Shown in pieces: positions 7,930-14,786 of a stretch of DNA of 14,786 nucleotides. The stretch lies in contig CAZKFG010000056.1 in NCBI GenBank assembly GCA_964551985.1, forward strand, positions 1-14,786, written 5' to 3'. Made by a program: the position numbers and the translations under genes. The first letter of the stretch is position 1. Each line of letters opens with the position of its first letter. The DNA comes from CAZKFG01 sp964551985. GTDB lineage: Bacteria > Bacillota > Negativicutes > Acidaminococcales > JAISLQ01. A model generated the notes under the pieces. The model had not been told where the DNA came from, did not search any database, and was given only the letters and a program-made list of their open reading frames with translations.

Positions 7930-7959
7930 ATTATATCATAGATAAACTATCGCATACAA
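7930..7959 (-). promoter_or_regulatory. Sigma-A-like promoter of the TRAP-TAXI operon
   Basis: On the minus strand TTGTAT (7959-7954) and TATAAT (7935-7930) are 18 bp apart, and the -10 has a TG extension (TGATATAAT). Transcription would start near 7923, giving a leader of about 70 nt before the TTG at 7853. The leader contains an imperfect hairpin (GATTG with CAATC arms, 7893-7917). The spacer carries GATAAACTATC (7941-7951), a tiny dyad that could be an operator but is too short to argue strongly. No convincing terminator separates this promoter from the signalling gene ending at 8026. Confidence 0.6.
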
Positions 7960-8025
7960 TGAATTTATTTTTAAAAAGTTTAAAGTTTACTATATCTAAA
8001 CACAACTAGTCGAATGATTGTATAA

Positions 8026-8406
8026 TCACATTTCCAAAACCTCAAAAACTTTTTGTCTTAAAAAGCTTTCATTAAAAGGTTTTTTGATATAACCTACAAT
8101 ATCCGATGTAATAACATCCATAGCAAAATCAATTTCCTTTTCTGAGGTAACAAAAATGACTGGTGTACTTTTATGTTTTGGATGTTGGCGCAATTTTTTA
8201 ACAAAATCCACTCCATTTACTTCCGGCATATGAATATCTACTAAAAACAAATCAATTTCCACATTGTCAATAGCTCTAAATGCCACTGCCGCAGACGGTG
8301 TCGGCACAATATTTACTCTAGTTCCTAAAATGTCTTTAATTTGTTGCAGATGTGTAATCGCATCATCTATTAACAAAATAGTTTTCTTTTTACTGTCTAA
8401 GTTCAT
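8026..8406 (-). CDS. Stand-alone receiver-domain response regulator
   Basis: Single-domain REC protein of 126 residues with no output domain. The acidic pair D14/D15, phosphoacceptor D57 in LFLVDIHMPE, switch T87 and K109 before P110 are all present, so it should be phosphorylated normally. The ATG at 8406 lies 8 nt after AGGAG; an upstream in-frame GTG at 8415 touches that site and is unlikely. It starts 11 bp after the REC-HD-GYP gene and is third in the hybrid kinase operon. Cytosolic proteins of this kind act as phosphate sinks, relay intermediates or CheY-like effectors binding a target directly. The upstream kinase's HPt domain is the likely phosphate donor, an inference from gene order. 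Confidence 0.9.
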   Translation of the reverse strand: MNLDSKKKTILLIDDAITHLQQIKDILGTRVNIVPTPSAAVAFRAIDNVEIDLFLVDIHMPEVNGVDFVKKLRQHPKHKSTPVIFVTSEKEIDFAMDVITSDIVGYIKKPFNESFLRQKVFEVLEM

Positions 8407-8417
8407 AATCCACACTC

Positions 8418-9473
8418 CTACTCTTTTACATCAATTAGTTTTTTTCGCTGTTCATCAAACTGTTCTTTGCATTGCAAAAAGGCTTCTACGATTTTCGGAT
8501 CAAACATAAGACCACTTTCTTCAACTATTATTTCGACTGTTTTTTTGTGTGAAAAAGGCTCTTTGTAAGGACGCTTAGACGTCAGCGCATCATAAACATC
8601 AACAACCGATAAAATCCTTGCGCAAAGGGGTATTTCATCTCCTTTCCTTTTTTCAAGATAACCATTACCAGACCATTTTTCGTGGTGGTACAAAGCCATA
8701 TCATGTGCTATTTTCAAAAAATCTACTGCACCTACCTGCTCGGTCGCTCTTTTTATAATCTCTGCACCAAGTTTTGTGTGCTGCTGCATAACCAAAAACT
8801 CTTCTTCGGTATATTTACCAGGTTTACCAAGTACATCATCTGCAATACCAACTTTGCCAATATCGTGCAGTGCCGCCGAACGATATAAATCTTCAATAAA
8901 TCCTTTTGTCAATTCTTCAGCGTAAAAACCCAAATCAAGCATCTTTTGAGCAAGAATCTTGCAATACTCTTTAGTCCTTTTTATATGATGACCTGTAAAG
9001 CCATCTCTACAACCTACAAGTTCTGAAATACTTATAGTAATTGCATCTAATAGATTTTCGATGAATTTTGTCTTTTGATTTAAAGTACCCTCTAAATCCT
9101 TTCTATATTCATCAACTTCTAATTGCAGTTTTATTCTAGAGAGCATAGTATCTGCGAAAAATGGTTTAGCTATAAAATCCACCACTCCAGCAGACAAAGC
9201 TTTTGATTCCATTTGATTATCCGATAAAGCCGTAAGAAAAATTATTGGTATCTCGGAAAATTTACCAATATTTTTTAATTGTTCCACAACTTCAAAACCA
9301 TTCATTTTAGGCATTTCAATATCTAATAAAATTAAATCGGCGGTGTTTTCTTTTAAATATTCAATCAACTTAACACCAGATGTAAAGCAAACAACCTTAA
9401 ATTCAGATTCTAATGTCGATTTTGCTTGCTTTAAATTGACAATAGAGTCATCTACTATCAAAATCCTTTTCAT
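8418..9473 (-). CDS. REC-HD-GYP response regulator, predicted c-di-GMP phosphodiesterase
   Basis: Response regulator of 351 residues. The receiver domain (about 1-120) has D8/D9, phosphoacceptor D51 in LILLDIEMPKMNG, T81 and K103 before P104. A helical linker (about 120-150) leads to an HD-GYP domain (about 150-345) with HHIKRT, the metal-binding HDIGK (H203, D204, K207), H232 in QQHTKLGAEII, H257, the HHEKW pair (H263/H264) and D292 in SVVDVYDALTSKRPY. HD-GYP domains hydrolyse c-di-GMP to pGpG or GMP. The name motif reads GYL (271-273) instead of GYP, although the following KGDEIPL matches the family; activity is probable but unproven. The start is ATG 9473 after GAGGTG; the frame also offers a GTG at 9479 that overlaps the ribosome site. 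It follows the hybrid kinase by 24 bp and precedes the stand-alone REC by 11 bp. Confidence 0.92.
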   Translation of the reverse strand: MKRILIVDDSIVNLKQAKSTLESEFKVVCFTSGVKLIEYLKENTADLILLDIEMPKMNGFEVVEQLKNIGKFSEIPIIFLTALSDNQMESKALSAGVVDFIAKPFFADTMLSRIKLQLEVDEYRKDLEGTLNQKTKFIENLLDAITISISELVGCRDGFTGHHIKRTKEYCKILAQKMLDLGFYAEELTKGFIEDLYRSAALHDIGKVGIADDVLGKPGKYTEEEFLVMQQHTKLGAEIIKRATEQVGAVDFLKIAHDMALYHHEKWSGNGYLEKRKGDEIPLCARILSVVDVYDALTSKRPYKEPFSHKKTVEIIVEESGLMFDPKIVEAFLQCKEQFDEQRKKLIDVKE

Positions 9474-9497
9474 GTACACCTCACAACTATCTTAAAA

Positions 9498-12400
9498 TTA
9501 ATTGTTTTTTTGATTTAAAAGTGCAGCTACGCCATCATAGTCAAAACTCTCACTAGCTTCAGAAATCTGTTCGACAAGCTCATTTTGCTCGTCTGACAAA
9601 ACTGTTTGTCTGAGAATATTTACATTTTGCATAACTTCATCTAAATCAAATTCCGCAACTGCGTAACTTATATTATCAAAATACTTTTGTATCTGTTCAG
9701 ATGAACGCACAACTTTCTCTATATCCTGGGCTTTGGGCATCCTCTCTTCAAGTTGAGCACCTACTTTTTGTACAAACTGCTCATACATTGCTAAAAGTTC
9801 TGTAAAACTTTGATTTATAGTTTCAACATCTTGTGCTTTAGCACTAAATTCATGCTTTTTAGCTAAATCCGAAAGAGCAAACTCCCTTGCTAATGCCGCA
9901 ACAGATTTTAAGGCATGAACCTCAATAGCATAACGCCCTATATCTCCCGTTTCAAAAAGATTTTTCAAAAGTGGTAATTTAGTTTTACTTTCATTAAAAA
10001 TTGCTTTGAGCACACCAACAGGCAGCTCATTTTTATACTCTATTTTATTATCACCCGTAACATCTTTTATATACTGCGGTGGAAGTTTGCTAAGGAGCAT
10101 ATCACTTAAAGCCTTAATATCAATAGGTTTTGTCATATAATCATCAAACCCAGCGTTAAGATAAATGTCTTTAGCACCTACAATTGCATTAGCAGTTAAA
10201 GCTACAATTAAAGAAGTATTACCTGACTCGCGTAAAATTTTAGTTGCCTGCACCCCATCCATCTCTGGCATCATATGATCCATAAAAATCAAATCAAACT
10301 CTTGATTTTCTATCAATTCAAATGCCACTTTAGCAGAATTTGCTGTCACAGACTCAATTCCAAACTGCTTTAAAAGACCTTGTGCTACCTCCAAATTGAC
10401 ACCATTATCATCCACCACCAACACCTTTGCTCTTGGCGCAGCAAAAGGAATTTCAAACAAATCATTAATCAAAGTATTCTTTTGATACTCATAATTACCA
10501 ACAAGTTTATCATCAATGACCTTTTGTGGAATATCTACAATAAAACGACTGCCAACACCATAAGTACTTTCAACGCGAATCTGACCGTCCATAAGCTCAC
10601 AAAGCCTCTTTACAATAGCAAGTCCAAGTCCAGTACCTTCTATTTTGTGGTTTTGCTTTTGATCAAGCTGCAAAAACGAATCAAACAAACGTTCCATATC
10701 TTCTTGACGTATGCCAATACCAGTATCTTCAACAACAAAAGTCAATTTCATTTGACCACTTTTTTTATCCCAGTCACCTGTTACCGTCATTTTAATTTTT
10801 CCACTATGAGTAAATTTAGCAGCATTAGTAATCAAATTAGCAATAATTTGCTTTATCCGAACCTCATCACCATACAAGTTCACAGGCATATTAGGGTCTA
10901 TATAAAGCTCATATACAACACTTTTAGAATGTATTCTAACCTCTGCCAAAGAAGATAAATCAAGTGCCAAAGAAATTATAGAATAATTATTACAGATTAT
11001 ATCCAATTTTCCTGACTCTATCTTAGAAAAATCTAAAATATCATTGATAATAACAGATAGCGACTCGCTAGATTTTCTAATGCTAAGCAGCCAATTTTCA
11101 ATCTCAGGCGCTACAGAATGGCGAAGCGCAAGTTCAGTCATACCCATAATAGCATTAATAGGCGTGCGAATTTCATGAGACATATTCGCCAAAAACTTAC
11201 CTTTCATCTCATTAGCATATTTTTCCGTCTCCGCTTGCAATTGTGCCCGCAAATCTCTAGAAAATTCAACAATTACAGTATCGTCGCCATAAGGTATTCG
11301 TACAAGTGTCATTTCAAGTGGATAAAGGTGCTTTTCAAAATCCTGTCTAACAAAACGCAAAGTACAAAATCCGGATTTCCAAGCAGTATCAAGAACTTCA
11401 AGCGCAATCTCTGTTGACAATCTTCCATCACTTTGATATTCAGGGAAAAGATCTACAGTACTGTGCTGTAGATATTCTTGCTCATCGTGCAAACCATAAA
11501 GCGCAACAGTTGCCTTATTACACATAAAGTTTTCGTATTTTTCATGCCAAAAATTGCCGAAAATACTTTTTTTACGCCATAGAGTAATTACAAAAGGAGC
11601 CGAATCAATAATAGTACTCATACTTTCATTAGCAACTCTTATAAGATTTTCATTTTTCAACTGTTCACGCAAATCCCGTGCATAAGTCAAATAAAAATGA
11701 TTATCATTTTTACCCAAAGACGGTGCCATAACAATAGTAATTTCTAGTGGCAACAACTTTTTATCAGCATCAAACTCCACCAATTGCGAAACAACCCTAC
11801 CCTGCTCTTTAGCGGCTGCAAACAGTTCGTTTACAGTCTCTATAGTTTTTCTGCCATCAGGTTGATACTCTGGCATAAGCTCGCTAAAAAACCGCTCTTT
11901 AAAATACTGAACATTAGTCGCCCCACGAAGCTGTAGTGCAACTTGGTTTGTCATTATAATATTTAAATTCTCATCCCAAACTATTACAGAAATAGGTGCC
12001 AAATCAATAACCGATTTAATGCGGCTATTCATATCCACAAGATGTTGCTCATTTTTAATCTGTTCACGCATATCCCGTGCGTAGGTTAAAAAGCAATCAT
12101 GACCATCCCATTTTATACAAATCATAGTAATTTCAAGTGGCAAATGCTCATTTTTAGTATTTATTTGTTCCCATCTTGATATCGTTCGTCCAGTTTGTAT
12201 AGTTTTTTCAGAAAGCTCTTTTAATCGTTCAAACATAGCCCCATCGTCTAGCTTATTTTGTAATATATACAATGCCGCGACATCTTTTCTAGATTCCACA
12301 CCAGCTAATCTCATCGCAGCTTGATTACACCAAACAAACTTCATATTCTTATCCCAAACATTAATCGCCAAAGGAGAAGCATCCAAAACACTTTGCAGCT

Positions 12401-14411
12401 CTGACGCTTTTTTAGCTAACTGCTGTTCGTGCACCAGCTGCTCTCTTTTATCGCGAGTAAAGCCGATAACAACTTCACCACTAGACAAAATAGTCCTCAC
12501 AAGAGTAATCTCACAAGGAATTTTCTCACCATTTAATTTCCTATGCAACCAATCAAAACGAGCATACCCATGTTCAAAAGCATATGAAATCATTTTATAA
12601 GCCGCTTTTTTAGATTTTTCACCATTTGGCTGATACGCTGGCGAAAGCTGAAAGAACTTATCTAAATATTCATTTTCATTACACAAATCAAACAAATCAG
12701 CAGATGCTTTATTACTCATAATCATTCTTTTAAAACCACGAGTCCAAACACCAATACCTAAAGGTATAGCATTAATCAACTGCTTATATTCACTTATATC
12801 AAAAACATTAATAAGCGCAGCAGGAGCATCGCCGTTCCATTCAATCAAATTACCTACTGCCTTAATATAAATATTAAACTTTTTATTAAAAAACTCTACA
12901 CTTTTAGAACCACTACCAGTTAAATCCCTAACAGGGCAGACTTCACAAGGTTTGCTTTCACCACGTAAAGCCTCATAACACTTACAACCGATATTAGATT
13001 TACCAGTAAAATCCGAATTTGCACTGTTTTCAAAAATAATTTCATAAGTATTTAAATTCATAATATAAGTCATATGACTCATATTATTAAAAACAGAACG
13101 CAACATCTCATTACTTTTTTTAGTTTTCTGATGAATCAATTGCGTTTTCTGATAAGACCTCAGCCGTGCCAAAAAAACACCAACAATATTTAAAGAAGTA
13201 ATAATCTGCTCAACTTCTTCAGAGGCAAAATCACGCTTATTTATACAATCATCAAAACCAATAAAATGACTTATATACTCACTTTTAAACGTTGCAACTA
13301 TTATAAGCGACTTCACATTTTGCTTTAAAAACAACTCTTTTTCAAGCTCATTTTCTATCTTATCTACATCTGGCACAATATATCTATCATCCTTTTTAAA
13401 AGCATTCAAGATATCTATTATTGCTTCATCTTTCAAACTAACATTTTGCAAACTATCAATCTGCGACGAAATACCAGGTGCACACCACTCAAAAGTATTA
13501 GAACAAGTATCATTATCTCTATTAACTTCGAAAACATACCCACGACTAAAAGAAAACTGCTCGGCTATAAGCTGCAACACCGCCTGCAGTGGCTTTTCAG
13601 AATTAGGCGCATTAAATAACACACTAAAAATATACTCAGCCGGACTATCCGAAAAACTTTTCACAAGAGATGGCTTAATATCAACATATCCACTCTCAAA
13701 AAGAGAATCCCACTGCCTATACTCATTAATACTAGATAAAGTATACCCGTCCTTACCAGTATCATGTGTTGCCAAAAGGGCCGTGCGAGCATTTTTAATA
13801 AGTTCATCAGCATTCGTTCCGTGCTCTGGCGAAACAGCTATCCCCATACTAGCTGAAATAACTATCTTCTCTTGATCGTGCAAATAAGAATTGCGAAAAA
13901 TATCGCATATATTATGTGCTTTAATAGAAGCTATCTCATTTTTAGTGATGTTTTTCATAATAACAAAAAACTCACCCTCGCCAAGCCTTCCTACAACATC
14001 ATAACTCCTAAACTGACCGAGCAACTTTTCCGAAAGCTGTAAGAAAACCGCATCGCCAAAAGCTTTACCTAATCTATCTTTTAGCACATCAAAATTATCA
14101 ATATCAATTATCATCAGTGCCTGTCTAAAACTATTATTGCGATAATCTTGCAATATACTCTCTAGCTGCACTTTAAGCATTTGAGCATTCCACAGCCCTG
14201 TAAGCTTATCTTTTTTATCAAAAGCCAAACACGACTGTATTTTATTAAAATAACTAAGCGCTGCCTTTTTTTCCAAAACCAATAACACAGCCAAAGCTAC
14301 TAGAGACAATCCAGTAGCAACTAAATATTCACCCATGAGAAAAAAAATTGTCACTACACTCAAAGCAACAATAATTATTAAAACTTTAGATTTATCCTTC
14401 GCAAACTTCAT
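9498..14411 (-). CDS. Giant hybrid histidine kinase (TM-GGDEF*-GAF-PAS5-HisKA-HATPase-REC-HPt)
   Basis: Membrane-anchored phosphorelay kinase of 1637 residues. In order: two N-terminal hydrophobic segments (about 9-46); a GGDEF-type domain (about 65-225) whose signature is degenerate GEGEF (144-148) but whose I-site-like RSYD (135-138) is retained; a GAF-like domain (about 250-420, IGFDDC at 384-389); a PAS domain holding CxC...CxxC (C476, C478, C489, C492); four further PAS modules (about 545-1060), each ending RDxRxQ; HisKA with H1079 in NMSHEIRTP; HATPase with N1196, DTGIGI (1229-1234) and GTGLGL (1259-1264); REC with D1334/D1335, D1378, T1406 and K1428; HPt with H1499 in VHALKS; and an unrecognised helical tail (about 1560-1637). 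Predicted flow is H1079 to D1378 to H1499 to partner receivers. Neither signal nor target is known. The start follows GAGGCGGATGAAG. Far longer than ordinary hybrid kinases. Confidence 0.93.
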   Translation of the reverse strand: MKFAKDKSKVLIIIVALSVVTIFFLMGEYLVATGLSLVALAVLLVLEKKAALSYFNKIQSCLAFDKKDKLTGLWNAQMLKVQLESILQDYRNNSFRQALMIIDIDNFDVLKDRLGKAFGDAVFLQLSEKLLGQFRSYDVVGRLGEGEFFVIMKNITKNEIASIKAHNICDIFRNSYLHDQEKIVISASMGIAVSPEHGTNADELIKNARTALLATHDTGKDGYTLSSINEYRQWDSLFESGYVDIKPSLVKSFSDSPAEYIFSVLFNAPNSEKPLQAVLQLIAEQFSFSRGYVFEVNRDNDTCSNTFEWCAPGISSQIDSLQNVSLKDEAIIDILNAFKKDDRYIVPDVDKIENELEKELFLKQNVKSLIIVATFKSEYISHFIGFDDCINKRDFASEEVEQIITSLNIVGVFLARLRSYQKTQLIHQKTKKSNEMLRSVFNNMSHMTYIMNLNTYEIIFENSANSDFTGKSNIGCKCYEALRGESKPCEVCPVRDLTGSGSKSVEFFNKKFNIYIKAVGNLIEWNGDAPAALINVFDISEYKQLINAIPLGIGVWTRGFKRMIMSNKASADLFDLCNENEYLDKFFQLSPAYQPNGEKSKKAAYKMISYAFEHGYARFDWLHRKLNGEKIPCEITLVRTILSSGEVVIGFTRDKREQLVHEQQLAKKASELQSVLDASPLAINVWDKNMKFVWCNQAAMRLAGVESRKDVAALYILQNKLDDGAMFERLKELSEKTIQTGRTISRWEQINTKNEHLPLEITMICIKWDGHDCFLTYARDMREQIKNEQHLVDMNSRIKSVIDLAPISVIVWDENLNIIMTNQVALQLRGATNVQYFKERFFSELMPEYQPDGRKTIETVNELFAAAKEQGRVVSQLVEFDADKKLLPLEITIVMAPSLGKNDNHFYLTYARDLREQLKNENLIRVANESMSTIIDSAPFVITLWRKKSIFGNFWHEKYENFMCNKATVALYGLHDEQEYLQHSTVDLFPEYQSDGRLSTEIALEVLDTAWKSGFCTLRFVRQDFEKHLYPLEMTLVRIPYGDDTVIVEFSRDLRAQLQAETEKYANEMKGKFLANMSHEIRTPINAIMGMTELALRHSVAPEIENWLLSIRKSSESLSVIINDILDFSKIESGKLDIICNNYSIISLALDLSSLAEVRIHSKSVVYELYIDPNMPVNLYGDEVRIKQIIANLITNAAKFTHSGKIKMTVTGDWDKKSGQMKLTFVVEDTGIGIRQEDMERLFDSFLQLDQKQNHKIEGTGLGLAIVKRLCELMDGQIRVESTYGVGSRFIVDIPQKVIDDKLVGNYEYQKNTLINDLFEIPFAAPRAKVLVVDDNGVNLEVAQGLLKQFGIESVTANSAKVAFELIENQEFDLIFMDHMMPEMDGVQATKILRESGNTSLIVALTANAIVGAKDIYLNAGFDDYMTKPIDIKALSDMLLSKLPPQYIKDVTGDNKIEYKNELPVGVLKAIFNESKTKLPLLKNLFETGDIGRYAIEVHALKSVAALAREFALSDLAKKHEFSAKAQDVETINQSFTELLAMYEQFVQKVGAQLEERMPKAQDIEKVVRSSEQIQKYFDNISYAVAEFDLDEVMQNVNILRQTVLSDEQNELVEQISEASESFDYDGVAALLNQKNN
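11232..12779 (-). repeat. Four tandem diverged PAS modules within the hybrid kinase
   Basis: Four consecutive PAS units occupy kinase residues about 545-1060. Their ends align as TRDKREQL, ARDMREQI, ARDLREQL and SRDLRAQL. Corresponding DNA segments (plus-strand starts 12438, 12060, 11661 and 11241) are 378, 399 and 420 bp apart, that is 126, 133 and 140 codons. Three units share an SPxYQPNG/MPEYQPDG/FPEYQSDG element. The two middle junctions are still similar at the DNA level (CTGTTCACGC at 12060 and 11661). This indicates expansion by internal duplication followed by divergence. The Cys-containing PAS upstream (about 435-545) is not clearly part of the same array. Confidence 0.75.
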
Positions 14412-14570
14412 AACTTCATCCGCCTCAACTACAAATTAATTTTAAAATACATGCAAAAACAATTAGCAAAGCATACTACAATCAACAACAAGCCCAAGTT
14501 CAATTAAAGTTATTTTTATAAATCTAATAGCATTATTAATTTTTTAACCAAAACACTTATATACAATTTA

Positions 14571-14599
14571 AATATAGCATTAGTAAGAGCAAATTACAA
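14571..14599 (-). promoter_or_regulatory. Sigma-A-like promoter of the hybrid kinase operon
   Basis: On the minus strand TTGTAA (14599-14594) and TATATT (14576-14571) are separated by 17 bp, and the -10 carries a TGC extension. Transcription would start near 14564, leaving an unusually long leader of about 150 nt before the ATG at 14411. I could not fold that AT-rich leader into any riboswitch I recognise. Confidence 0.5.
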
Positions 14600-14660
14600 G
14601 AATATTAATACTTTTTTATTTGAAATTATGCAAAAATAAATTATAAAGCTCACTTTGCAA

Positions 14661-14689
14661 AAATATTGTAACGCATGTTTACAATATTT
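14661..14689. promoter_or_regulatory. 11-bp inverted repeat: operator or AT-rich terminator
   Basis: AAATATTGTAA at 14661-14671 and its exact reverse complement at 14679-14689 flank a 7-nt spacer, CGCATGT. On the plus strand it is followed by CGTTTTTT and on the minus strand by TTTTTGC, so a weak bidirectional terminator is possible. Its place between two divergent promoters, with no gene reading into it from the right inside the window, favours an operator for a dimeric regulator. The 375-bp stretch 14412-14786 holds this dyad and the two promoters; I see no gene in it. Confidence 0.4.
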
Positions 14690-14737
14690 CGTTTTTTACT
14701 GTCAAAAAAATCTCCAACAAAAAACTATTAACAAACA

Positions 14738-14766
14738 TAGACATGTAATATGCTGCATGTTATTAT
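14738..14766 (+). promoter_or_regulatory. Sigma-A-like promoter reading right, out of the window
   Basis: TAGACA (14738-14743) and TATTAT (14761-14766) each match the consensus at five of six positions and are exactly 17 bp apart. A transcript would start near 14773 and run off the right edge, implying a divergent gene beyond base 14786. The spacer contains TGTAA and GCATGT words that also occur in the dyad at 14661-14689. Confidence 0.5.
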
Positions 14767-14786
14767 AAAAATGTATACGATAAATG

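Noticed and set aside
10380..11417. Plus-strand open frames of 192 and 99 codons inside the hybrid kinase
   Set aside because: They are antisense shadows of the well-supported HisKA/HATPase/PAS coding frame, with biased low-complexity composition.
14412..14564. Riboswitch in the long leader of the kinase mRNA
   Set aside because: I could not identify a conserved aptamer core (checked by eye for c-di-GMP type and others). The sequence is mostly AT-rich without a convincing multi-stem structure.

Overview
The window is AT-rich, densely coding bacterial DNA. It combines strong AGGAGG-type ribosome binding sites, a lipoprotein-type solute-binding protein, a LytTR/AgrC-like two-component pair and a very large hybrid histidine kinase. 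This points to an anaerobic or fermentative member of the Bacillota. TRAP-TAXI transport alongside multi-PAS phosphorelay proteins would fit the Negativicutes or a neighbouring clade, but that is inference and no marker gene is present to settle it.

Layout, left to right. (1) Positions 1-963, minus strand: the first 321 residues of an APC-superfamily amino acid permease, cut by the window edge. (2) A 232-bp divergent promoter region with a LytTR-like direct repeat. (3) Positions 1196-3234, plus strand: a LytTR response regulator and a polytopic GHKL sensor kinase of the AgrC/VirS type, 2 bp apart. (4) A near-perfect palindromic terminator at 3282-3322 between convergent operons. (5) Positions 3488-7853, minus strand: a TRAP-TAXI uptake operon, transcribed as TAXI binding lipoprotein, DUF1850 protein, fused TRAP permease, then an exported metallo-beta-lactamase-fold hydrolase. 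It has its own sigma-A-like promoter near 7930-7959. (6) Positions 8026-14411, minus strand: a signalling operon transcribed as a 1637-residue hybrid kinase (TM, degenerate GGDEF, GAF-like, Cys-containing PAS, four more PAS, HisKA, HATPase, REC, HPt), then a REC-HD-GYP protein, then a stand-alone REC protein. (7) Positions 14412-14786: non-coding, holding the kinase promoter, a dyad and a rightward promoter for a gene outside the window.

How the parts may work together. The LytTR pair probably controls the divergent permease. The hybrid kinase can run a His-Asp-His-Asp relay whose HPt has two co-encoded REC acceptors: one with a c-di-GMP phosphodiesterase-type HD-GYP output and one with no output domain. 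The kinase's GGDEF domain has lost its catalytic signature but keeps an RxxD inhibitory-site motif, so it may sense c-di-GMP rather than make it. No clear terminator separates this signalling operon from the TRAP operon downstream, so read-through coupling is possible. No RNA genes, CRISPR arrays, insertion sequences or phage genes were seen.
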